NCBI RefSeq assembly: GCF_016086655.4 | Contig: NC_052137.2 | Location: 33,810,007-33,874,006, forward strand | DNA from: Lepeophtheirus salmonis | Lineage: Eukaryota > Arthropoda > Copepoda > Siphonostomatoida > Caligidae | Direction of reading: 5' to 3' | Length of the DNA: 64,000 nt | Shown: positions 56,330 through 64,000 of the stretch, piece after piece | Layout of the letters: each line of letters opens with the position of its first letter | Position numbering within the stretch: position 1 is the first letter of the stretch | Notes under the pieces: generated by a model | What the model was told of the DNA's origin: nothing | The model's database searches: none | The model's input: the letters and a program-made list of their open reading frames with translations, nothing else | Program-made: the position numbers and the translations under genes

Positions 56330-56760
56330 ATATCTGCGGTCTGGTACATCATTAATTCATTCCAAAGGGGCAAAAGGTCAATCAGGAGTATTTTTTGGGC
56401 TTACTAAGGTATTTGCGTGAGAAAATCCGTCAAAAACGGCCAGAGTTATGGAAGATCAGCTCATGAATTTTACACGTCGATAACGCGCCATCGTATAGAG
56501 CCACGAGTGTGAGCAAATTCAAAGCAAAAAACCCAATTAATACCATGGATCAACCATCATATTCGCTTGATTTATTTCCGTGGACTTTTTTTTTGTCCCC
56601 AAAACTTAAATTGCTACTCCATGGAGCCTCTTTACTCAAAAGTACATCAAATGATATTTTCTTTGAGTAAGTATCTATCAAAGAAGCAAAAACTATTAAT
56701 CTATTTTTGCATTTTCAAATTCACTACAAAAACCATTCCAATGTTGAATCTTTTTTAAAC
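56330..56760 (+). pseudogene. Mariner transposase catalytic fragment
   Basis: Reading through shifts gives EFIPKGQKVNQEYFLGLLRY, LREKIRQKRPELWK, ILHVDNAPSYRATSVSKF and TMDQPSYSLDLFPWTFFLSP. The second catalytic Asp is in HVDNAPS. The third, expected in xxCDFFLF 34 residues later, has become Thr (FPWTFFL). KLKLLL and a decayed tail follow. No termini found. Confidence 0.7.
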
Positions 56761-57224
56761 TAATTCACATATTTTTATGTACATATTGAACTATCACTGG
56801 CAATTTTACCTCAATTACATTTTTCGAGAAAGTTAAGAATGGGGTATCCGAAATGAAGATAAAACAAAAAAATATATAACTAATCTAATTACTTTTTATT
56901 GGCTATCATTTGAATATCGTGAATGAAAGCCCAAATTAACGCAAATATAGTTTACTCTAAGATGCTTTAAACTAACTCCAACCATATTCCAAATATATAT
57001 GCATTGAAATAAGATGAAAATCCTTCCACCTAGTATACATTTTACACGCATGTCCAAAGGATTTTATAGAGAGAGATTTCTTTAAGCACATCTTCTAATG
57101 CTTCACCTCACTTGAATTTATAGAAATCCTTGAAATATTTGCATACGGTTGGGAAATTATACATGTCAGACAGAAAGGAATACATACTTTTTTTTATATA
57201 TAGACTCAATATTTAGTATGTAGG
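56761..57224. other. AT-rich spacer
   Basis: No feature recognised. Confidence 0.4.
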
Positions 57225-57463
57225 TGAAGAAGTCTACACAGGCTGGAGGATTTGAAGCATTTGCCTCCTCCACAGTATAGAGCTCTGAAGGAAGTTCCTT
57301 TGACCGACTGATTGGCATTCTGTTCAAATGTTAGGGTCACAGGCTTGAGGATTTGAAGCATTTGCCTCCTCCACAGTATAGAGCTCTAAAGGAAGTTCCT
57401 TTGACCTAGTAATTGGCATTCTGTTCAAATGTTAGGGTCACCAATGAAGAAGTCTACACAGGT
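57225..57463. repeat. Tandem duplication of a 101-bp unit with repeated flanks
   Basis: 57241-57341 and 57342-57442 are nearly identical (GGATTTGAAGCATTTGCCTC, CACAGTATAGAGCTCT, GGAAGTTCCTTTGACC, ATTCTGTTCAAATGTTAGGG). TGAAGAAGTCTACACAGG stands before the first unit (57225-57242) and again after the second (57445-57462). Only a handful of differences separate the units, so the duplication is fairly recent. Confidence 0.88.
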
Positions 57464-57464
57464 T

Positions 57465-57964
57465 AGTCATCTTACTTCAACTAACTTTATTAGAGTCCTT
57501 TTATGAGACATATTATTGGTATAAACAAGAAAGCTCAAAGAGGTCCTTTAAAGGTATTCAAACCCATTTACCAAAATAATGGTCTCCCCCAATATTAAGC
57601 ACGTTTATATAACATGTCTTTGCGCTTATTAGTACGCTGTTCTGGGGATCTTGAGGCTGAATTATATTGTGTGAAAGTAGCCAGGAACCAGAACAAGAAG
57701 AAGTGAGGCGATAAATCCCCCTACTTTTTGGAAAACAATAACTATAACAAATGTGGGAGGCTATGGTGTTAACAATACAGTTTATGATTTACACAGAGAT
57801 GGAATATGTGTAAGAACGTAAGGAGAAGGTAGGAGGGAGACATATGATCTTACTGAATTAAGACCCTTCTTAATAAAAAGCTTAGGTTCTCAGCTTTCAT
57901 TCCATATTTAAAACATATATAAAAGAAGCAAGATAATCACAATGGCAGAAAAAATAACTTACAT
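57465..57964. other. Spacer, no gene recognised
   Basis: Somewhat less AT-rich than the average here. No motif or repeat end identified. Confidence 0.4.
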
Positions 57965-57984
57965 AAGCGTTTTAGTTCAGTAAT

Positions 57985-58260
57985 CTAAACCACTTTTGAT
58001 AACTTATAGACCCTAAATGTCAGTAAGGCTACTGTGTGTCTTTTCATGAATAATGTTTTCACTATTGGGGACAACCTTACGGAAAAGCCAAGGAGTGGTA
58101 GACCAACTTGCCCGAACACAATTGAGCTGAATTATGTCTTTAATAAGCAGCTGGATATGAAGTTCACAGAGTCCTACACGAAAAAAAAAGTGGATTGGTC
58201 CACGGTCGGTATGATAATGGAGAGGCCCCTCCTTTCTAAAAAGAGCAAAGACTCCGTCTC
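57985..58260 (+). pseudogene. N-terminal fragment of a mariner-like transposase (CCGGATGC family)
   Basis: Frames give NVSKATVCLFMNNVFTIGDN, LTEKPRSGRPTCPNTIEL, DMKFTESYTKKKVDWSTVGM and then ERPLLSKKSKD. The NVSKATVC helix is shared with the minus-strand fragment at 12967-13194, and PRSGRP is the standard linker. The catalytic part is missing; coding similarity stops near 58260. Confidence 0.68.
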
Positions 58261-58277
58261 TGGAGCGTTTGAACTAA

Positions 58278-58718
58278 ATTTTGAATAACTTAAAACTCAA
58301 AGAAAATGGGATAAAATTTTTTCTTGTCGAAAGACAATTCACCCTTGAAAGATTAGCAAAACACCACGTTCCTCCGTCTCCCTGGCAATTTAAAATGTGT
58401 TATAAGCAACTGTTTGGAATTAGGGGTATTAATATGAGTCTTTTAGACTTACCTAGACCCGGGCACAAGAAAATCATAGGCTCATTACTCCACATAAACC
58501 ATGACAAGGGGTTCCACGCACAACTTCAATCTATTAATTCTACTATTCATGCCTTTGTTAATTGTCTTCATGTTCGGATTTTAAAGAGAGCCGTATCATT
58601 GAATGTCAATAGGCAAGAAAACATTGAATCAAATTTAACAAAAGAGATGATATTGCTTGGAATATCAAATAGTAGGAGTTCTTCTGATAATATTCAAGCA
58701 TTGGATTTTCCTTTTTAA
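58278..58718 (+). other. Open frame of 146 codons, protein not recognised
   Basis: The frame is open from just after a TAA at 58275 to the TAA at 58716-58718. It has no ATG near its start, so it could be a terminal exon or part of a longer lost gene. It includes VERQFTLERLAKHHVPPSPW, FGIRGINMSLLDLPRPGHKK, INHDKGFHAQLQ and NCLHVRILKRAVSLN. Composition is well mixed and not low-complexity. It lies directly after a transposase fragment but does not resemble the rest of any transposase. I recognise no domain. Confidence 0.35.
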
Positions 58719-59438
58719 GCGTACGAAATTGTTTTATTTCTCAGGGTGCTGATACAGAACGTACGGAAAGGTTTTTCGAGAGGGGAATAATTTTAAACTA
58801 AAATGTTAATTTATTTTACTTATAGCTCAATTCATCGGATACAAATTTTTCTGATCAAAATACATTAACGGTAACATTATGACTATCATCAAGACTAAGC
58901 ACACAGCCTCTGTGATGATTTTAGGGATTAAAGACTCAATTGGAGAATAAATCTTGGTCTTGTGGGTGCGAAATAAAACATACGTGTACGCCCATTTTGC
59001 TTCTGTGGTGATTACCTTTCATGTTTTGTTTATTATATAAGATGAAAGATAAAAATTATAGATTTCCGTTAATGGCTGGAACTTTTTAATTATACTAACT
59101 AAGTTTATTAAAAAATGCAAATGCAAATAATTACAAGACTTTTTTCCGGTCTGGTAATTGTCTATTTTATTACCATAAAATTTAGGCCTATCTTTCTTTC
59201 TCTTTTTGGAGAAGAAAAGGTTGAAGGATCCAATGAGGGTTTGATTGTCAAATAAGAGCAATAAAATATAATTTATCCACAGAGAAGATCCTAATTTTTA
59301 ATATATATTTCAATATATAGACGATATCTAATGAATTATTGTATTAATAGACGCTATTAAGAATGTGTACAAATATTAATAGTGTATATAGTACACAGTT
59401 TTATACGAAGGGCAAGACTTTTGAATTAGTGCCTTTCC
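58719..59438. other. AT-rich spacer
   Basis: No gene recognised. Confidence 0.4.
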
Positions 59439-59481
59439 ATATTGAGGGCGTCAGCAGGATTTTTTTTTTTTTTTTTTTTGA

Positions 59482-59800
59482 AAACTTATCCCACACCTCT
59501 CACTCAAATTTATTACTAAGTATAAAGGTACAGCCTTCTGTAGAGTTATTAAATACAATCAACAGTTTCACCCCCTATTCACAACTAAGTCCAGACTTCA
59601 TAAATGGAAAGGGAATATACCTAACTTTAACAAATTCCCTACTAGCATTAAGGGACTTAAATAACAAAACATTCTCCAAACTAGTAGCAAGGATCTAAAT
59701 CCCTGAATTAAGAAATACTTTAGTACCCTCAACTCAGACGCTTTTCTCTTCTCTAGCCACAACATAACACTAAATAGAATAGTGTTTAATTCCACTACTC
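59482..59800 (-). pseudogene. nd2: Nuclear mitochondrial copy: NADH dehydrogenase subunit 2 fragment
   Basis: With the invertebrate mitochondrial code the minus strand reads VELNTILF near 59790, SELSVLKYFLIQGFSSLLLV, then MLVGNLLKLGMFPFHLW and LQKAVPL. LKLGMFPFH is a hallmark of ND2, a membrane subunit of complex I. Both ends of the gene are missing; only the middle third or so is present. AGA and AGG must be read as Ser and TGA as Trp. On the nuclear code it cannot be translated. Confidence 0.8.
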
Positions 59801-59804
59801 TCCA

Positions 59805-60335
59805 AAGATAAAAAACCTACTTCTCATAAGCCCAGCAAACACAGAAATAAGCCCAAAATCTGCATCTATTTTAAACCCAACACTAGGCACAGCTCAAGAG
59901 TGTAGCAAATCTTTATATGAGACTATTAACTGCAGCATTCTTTTAATAGGCAAAGTAAAGCCACGCCCCTTTCTAACAGATGCATTTGGCTATGTATCTT
60001 TACTGGGAACTATAAAACAAGCCCCTCAGCGAGAGGTATCTCGTAACTTCAATACTACTGATAACCATTCACTTTTACCCCCAAATCAAAATTTGTTATT
60101 TGATCATATATGTATATTAAGGACAATGAAGGTATTGCGATCTCAAACAAGACTAACGCTGGCAAAGCTCTTCAAATTCACTTTAACCACTCTCCATCAA
60201 TTAACCCTTCAATATAAGGCCCTTCTACAAACACTGCTCTTAATATACCTCCTACAGAGACTAAAATTAACCCCAAACAAACCATAATAATATCATGAAA
60301 TAAAATAACTCTTCCACTACCGAAATTTGAGAAAT
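59805..60335 (-). pseudogene. cox2: Nuclear mitochondrial copy: cytochrome c oxidase subunit 2 fragment
   Basis: Under the invertebrate mitochondrial code the minus strand reads NFGSGSVILFHD near 60320, EGLIDGEWLKWIWSALPALV, IAIPSLSLIYIYDQITNFDL and GVKVNGYQ. After a frame disruption near 60010 it reads LPIKSMLQLIVSYKDLLHSW, AVPSVGFKMDAD and FAGLMS. TGA codons stand at both Trp positions of LKWIW. The two membrane helices and part of the copper domain are present; the Cys ligands of the CuA site are missing. It is fused to the nd2 piece at about 59800. Confidence 0.87.
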
Positions 60336-60812
60336 GAATATTAATTTTTTTGTAAAAAAATTTCAAAAATCCAAAGCTGTTCACAAAAAAAAAATTTTTA
60401 GAAAAAAATTACAAATATTACATTTTTTCGGAAAAAAAATCAGAAACCCACGGTTGTTTACCCAAAAAAGTTAATTTAATTTATAAAATTTGTTGGAATT
60501 TTTTTTTATTATTAAATTTTTTTAGAAAAATTTGAAAAAGCCATAGCTATTCACAGAAATTTAAACTTTTTGGAATCAAAATTCAAATAGCGATATATAT
60601 ATACACAGAAAATTTAATTGAAAAAAAAAATAATTGAAAAATTAAATGAATTTTTTTTTTAAATATGAAAAATTACATAAAATTTTTAATATAAAATTTG
60701 TTGACAAAAATTAAAATAACTCAATTTTCTTCTACAATGTAAAAATTTCTTAATTGGGGGGGGGGAAGGCTACAGCCCCTCCAACCCAACCTCTGCAGAC
60801 ACTTCTGATATT

Positions 60813-61101
60813 AGTGTAAATACGTGTATAAAAATACAGTAAAGATATAAAGGAAAATTTATTTGTCTATGTTGAATAAAAAGGTAAATCATTGCCACAT
60901 ATTACGAAAGAGAAATTTCATATTTGCTCTACACACCAATCCTTTTAAAAAAGAAACAAACAATTGTTTTAATATATATTATGTTGAATGTAGATGTTAT
61001 ATCGTTTGTATGTAGGTTTCTTTGAAGTGTTTCATTATTCTATTCAGACCCGTCGTTCTTTTAATGCAATGTACTTACAAAATACTTATATCTAAATAAT
61101 G
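60813..61101. other. AT-rich spacer
   Basis: No feature recognised. Confidence 0.4.
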
Positions 61102-61280
61102 TATTAGGTTGTTCCGAAATGATAAATTTAAAAAAAAAGAACTCAATCACGTAACATAGTCTCAATCTGGATCGGATAAACGTCTTGGTAATGGTTCTCC
61201 AACTCCCACAACTCTTCTTCGTTCACTAACTTCATCACCCGCTGAATGCCACGTGTGAGGTCTTCATGGCTATAAATATC

Positions 61281-61730
61281 TTAATTCCAGAGCAGGTGCT
61301 TCAGTTTACGGAAGAGAAATCGGTCACAGAGATTGAGATCAGGGATGTAGGGACTTTGTTTAATCGTTTCCATCTTTCTCCGCATTAACAGCTGCCTGCT
61401 TTCGTTGGCTTTGTGGGGACGTACGTTATCCCACATGAATAGAAGTTCCTTCAGGTGAGTTTTGTTCTTCTTTAGGCTAGAAAACCAATTTGCTGTCGTC
61501 GGTAGGTACTCTATCATCGTCTCTAGTCTGGCCGTGGTCCTGGCAGGCAGGACATGGACCGAAACTCGCTTGTGTTTACAGGTAAAGCCCATCAGGATAA
61601 TTGTCTTTCTCGTTGTCTGTTTTGGACGAGCAGTCGAGGGTCGCTTGTGATTGAGGTCCATCCAGACATCGTTACGATCCCTCTTGTCCCAGAAGAACCA
61701 GGAATGGTCCAAATTGTACAAACTGTACAA
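61281..61730 (-). pseudogene. DD34D mariner transposase, catalytic part
   Basis: It reads LDHSWFFWDKRDRNDVWMDL (first catalytic Asp in DHSW, usually DESW), PSTARPKQTTRKTIILMGF, LKELLFMWDNVRPHKANESR (second Asp) and SPYIPDLNLCDRFLFRKLKH (third Asp). I count 34 residues between the second and third, which defines classical mariners. A stop follows LLWN, but the C-terminus continues in another frame with SHEDLTRG and MKLVNEEELWELENHYQD. All three Asp positions survive, though frames are broken. Confidence 0.85.
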
Positions 61731-61896
61731 ATAGTTTGGACTACAAAAGCTTGTTCTAGTGGTCCTGGAAGATCTTGATCAAGGACCTAAAGCACTTCAC
61801 GGGCTCATCCTTGTTGGTGTAAGAGAGAGAACGGGGTACTCACACACTGAGGAAGGTTTTTGAAGCGGATATAATCAGTCAAGATAAAAAAAACCG

Positions 61897-62145
61897 CTAT
61901 AGGTGGTAGAGAAAGCTCACCCGGAGTTTTTTCTTTACCAGGCCCTTGACTTGGGCGATATTGTTGGATTTCCTTGTTTTCCGGGGACGTCCTGATGAGA
62001 CACCTTTCTCGAGCTTAAAAGTGCCATCCTGGATCTCACCAGCCCACCGAGAGAGTGTTGCACGACTAGGACTGGCATCAGGGTAAACGATAGTGAGGTT
62101 GGTGTTGACTTCAAATACTGTTTTGCCCCGTTGGTACCGTATCAA
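61897..62145 (-). pseudogene. DD34D mariner transposase, DNA-binding part
   Basis: RYQRGKTVFEVNTNLTIVYP, then PSRATLSRWAGEIQDGTF (HTH recognition helix) and SSGRPRKTRKSNNIAQVKGL (GRPRKT linker). It is separated from the catalytic frame by about 170 bp containing shifts. An upstream ATG is not evident, so the first residues are uncertain. Confidence 0.78.
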
Positions 62146-62545
62146 AAAGTACGAGTGAAAATTATGACTCTCATGTCCAACAACGAATGGAGAAACATGT
62201 GCAAATGTGATATGTAGGCATGATCTATCGAGTCCTTGAATAACTATGGAATGTTTTTCTATGAGAAAATCGATGCTGATGGAATTTTATAGCCAACTCT
62301 TCTCCTTTCCCTTCAAACGAACCTATTTCAATCATTTCGGAACAGGCTAATATTTAATAGATCTAATTGAACAAAAGAATAATTACATATTATACCTATC
62401 TTAGTTCTTGAAGCATAAAGGGGAAAAATCTATTATTACACTAACTAAGCAGTATTTATTTTCACTTATATTTGCATTAAATTGCACAGTCGTGTGACAA
62501 ATAGATACATATGTATGTATGGTGGGGAACAGAACACCTACCCAC

Positions 62546-62864
62546 CAAGGTTAATAAAAATACAAGGTTATAATACCATAACGTGTGAACGGCTGATGTT
62601 TGACTTCATCCATGCTTTCAATATTGACGTAATAGTTTATGAGTTGTTGAGTGTTTTGTCAAAATCTGTTTTTCTTACCCAGCAGTCCGTACGATTCATT
62701 AAATTCAAAATCCTAGTAATTTTGATGTCATTGACCATGAATGGTGGTTGTGTATTTTGTCAAAATCTGCTTGTCTTACCTAGCAGTTGGTACAATAAAT
62801 CAGATTTAAAATCCTAGCACACCCGATTACATGATGGTCTAACCTTGTATTTCTATTAATCTTG
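62546..62864. mobile_element. Small inverted-repeat element with CTACCCA target duplication
   Basis: Left CAAGGTTAATAAAAATACAA then GGTTATA; right, reverse-complemented, CAAGATTAATAGAAATACAA then GGTTAGA. CTACCCA stands on both sides (62538-62544 and 62865-62871), 7 or possibly 8 bp. Inside are two direct repeats of about 70 bp (62647-62716 and 62748-62816: TTTTGTCAAAATCTG, CTTACC, AGCAGT, AAAATCCTAG). No coding capacity; superfamily unassigned. Confidence 0.75.
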
Positions 62865-62871
62865 CTACCCA

Positions 62872-64000
62872 ATAAATATTACCCCCAACCTTATACCCTC
62901 TTGGATTTTTGCCTCCCCCAGCCATTTACCCCCATTTTTTTTTAATCTTTATTATTGAGAAGTACAGTTAGTAAATGATAGAAGTACAAAGTCTAAAATT
63001 GGCAATGCAACTTTCAAGCTCGAATCGAAAAGTAAATAATCCTCAGAATATTAATATAAAAAATAAAAGCATTTTTCAGTTAAAATGTTGGTCGATTTCA
63101 GAAGGGATTGTGCATAATTACCATAATCAATATTTGAAAAGGGATTTTCGTATAAATATTAAAATAATTAAATCTCATTTTTAATATATGCATTATTTCA
63201 ACATAACAAAAGTCAAATAGAATCATTGCAAATCTTCTCAAATAATATCAACGACATATTCGTATTGGAAAGTTTCAAAATATTGACATAGATGCATATC
63301 CTTCATATCTCATATTTGATGAGGATTATTAAAACTTCATATTACAAGTATTAGAAGGGACGGATAACCTAGAAAATCCAACTTTGTACCCCATAGGATT
63401 AAAACCTATGATGGTAATAGGTTGAACCTAAAGAGACCCAAAGGAATGTTGAGGAATAAGAAAACTTGTTTGACTCTTCGTGGCAAGAATTGGATAGAAG
63501 GTTTACTAAATCCCTGATGAAATAATAAGTAATAGTTATTTTTAACAATAAAGTTAAAATAAATAGCAGTGCCAATTAATGACGTAAAGAAAAGTCCGTT
63601 ACATCACTAATAGCTACTTCAGTATGTTTAATTAATCATTACTTTAGTATGGTTGTTCAAAAATTGAATTTTTGGTCGAATGGCTCCTGGATTTTCTGTA
63701 ATAGGAGGTAAAATGCTGGAGGGTGGATGGTTCAGGGGGTAGATGCCCCGGGGAGTGAAACACTTGGGGGTAAAAGGACCAGGGAGTTGGAGATTAAGAA
63801 TCATATTGAGAAATATGAAGAACTTGAAATTTTTGAGTGCCTGAAACCTTCCCATAAACACGACAAATAACCGAATTAGATAATTACATATATGTCGAAT
63901 AATTTTTTTTAGAGCCATTTCTATCTTCATTAATCATGTACTTGCATTTATTCAATAAATAAATTATTTGATTAAATTAAACATTGACAAAGGAATTTGC
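62872..64000. other. AT-rich spacer with two C-rich patches
   Basis: TTACCCCC-type motifs cluster at 62878-62935 on the plus strand and at 63700-63790 on the minus strand (TTTTACCCCCAAGT, ATCTACCCCCTGAA). They look like degenerate short repeats. No gene recognised. Confidence 0.4.

Larger units (their letters stand above)
59444..60807. mobile_element. GGGGCGTC element, copy 10, containing mitochondrial DNA (ATATT target duplication)
   Basis: Left end GAGGGCGTCAGCAGG, right end GCAGACACTTCTG, flanked by the direct 5-bp repeat ATATT (59439-59443 and 60808-60812). After the left end comes a run of T (59460-59479). The mitochondrial segment occupies about 59482-60335, and then the usual A/T-rich interior (CAAAGCTGTTCACAAAAA, CATAGCTATTCACAG) runs to TTGGGGGGGGGGAAGGCTAC and CAGCCCCTCC before the right end. 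Length 1364 bp against 137-489 bp for copies without inserts. Confidence 0.78.
61104..62350 (-). mobile_element. Nearly full-length mariner (TTAGGTTGTTCCG termini), copy 2
   Basis: TTAGGTTGTTCCGAAATGAT at the left and, reverse-complemented, TTAGCCTGTTCCGAAATGAT at the right are inverted. TA flanks both (61102-61103, 62351-62352). 1247 bp, normal for a mariner. The transposase lies on the minus strand in two main frames (62145-61897 and 61730-61281). A shorter relative is at 21365-22148. Confidence 0.88.

Noticed and set aside
58278..58718. Weak impression of a ribosomal protein L30-like stretch around FGIRGINMSLLDLPRPG
   Set aside because: The similarity is limited to a few residues and spacing; not enough to name a family.
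59460..59479. T run as evidence that the mitochondrial piece came from a polyadenylated RNA
   Set aside because: The nd2 piece stops mid-gene at this point, and T runs are a normal part of the surrounding element next to its left end, so an RNA origin is not supported.
62482..62817. 111-codon frame on the plus strand
   Set aside because: It spans the end and target duplication of a small inverted-repeat element and its two direct repeats.

Overview
The window looks like AT-rich nuclear DNA from an animal, most likely an arthropod. The evidence is a dense load of Tc1/mariner transposase remnants, a Jockey/R1-type non-LTR retrotransposon, and a nuclear copy of mitochondrial DNA that reads only with the invertebrate mitochondrial code (TGA as Trp, AGA as Ser). 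A copepod such as a sea louse would fit, but that is inference from family resemblance. No bacterial operon, rRNA gene, intact tRNA gene or CRISPR array was seen, and no complete host gene. Two short ORFs (20716-20900 and 58278-58718) are the only candidates for non-transposon coding sequence.

Layout. 1-7.4 kb holds a Tc1 remnant (about 415-781), a GGTC-rich repeat, copies of a long dispersed repeat (called repeat A here) and three copies of a small inverted-repeat element (called the GGGGCGTC element here). 7.47-9.7 kb is a foldback element with a 1.24 kb mariner-like element inside it. 10.2-17.5 kb holds five decayed Tc1/mariner copies and a perfect 28-bp hairpin. 18.5-19.1 kb is a second foldback. 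21.4-22.1 kb is a deleted mariner. 24-26.2 kb holds GGGGCGTC elements and a mariner deletion derivative. 26.5-27.06 kb is a large palindrome. 30.3-35.1 kb mixes GGGGCGTC and mariner pieces, including a mariner whose two halves face each other. 35.5-36.1 kb carries a 29-bp tandem repeat. 37.2-41.9 kb holds two mariners, a nested 3' retrocopy and further GGGGCGTC copies. 44.9-48.2 kb is the non-LTR retrotransposon, followed by a hAT-like non-autonomous element. 51.2-52.1 and 55.4-58.3 kb hold more mariner pieces and a tandem duplication. 59.44-60.81 kb is a GGGGCGTC element containing a fused cox2/nd2 mitochondrial fragment. 61.1-62.35 kb is the best-preserved mariner. 62.55-62.86 kb is a small inverted-repeat element with a clear target-site duplication.

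The genes do not work together as a pathway. They are layers of mobile DNA, mostly deletion derivatives that would have depended on transposases made elsewhere. The most informative structures are the GGGGCGTC elements (5-bp target duplications seen directly at four copies), one of which surrounds mitochondrial DNA, and a mariner subfamily whose copies appear to share the same internal deletion. All family assignments come from motif recognition by eye; no database search was run. Ends given for decayed elements are approximate unless terminal repeats or target duplications are described.
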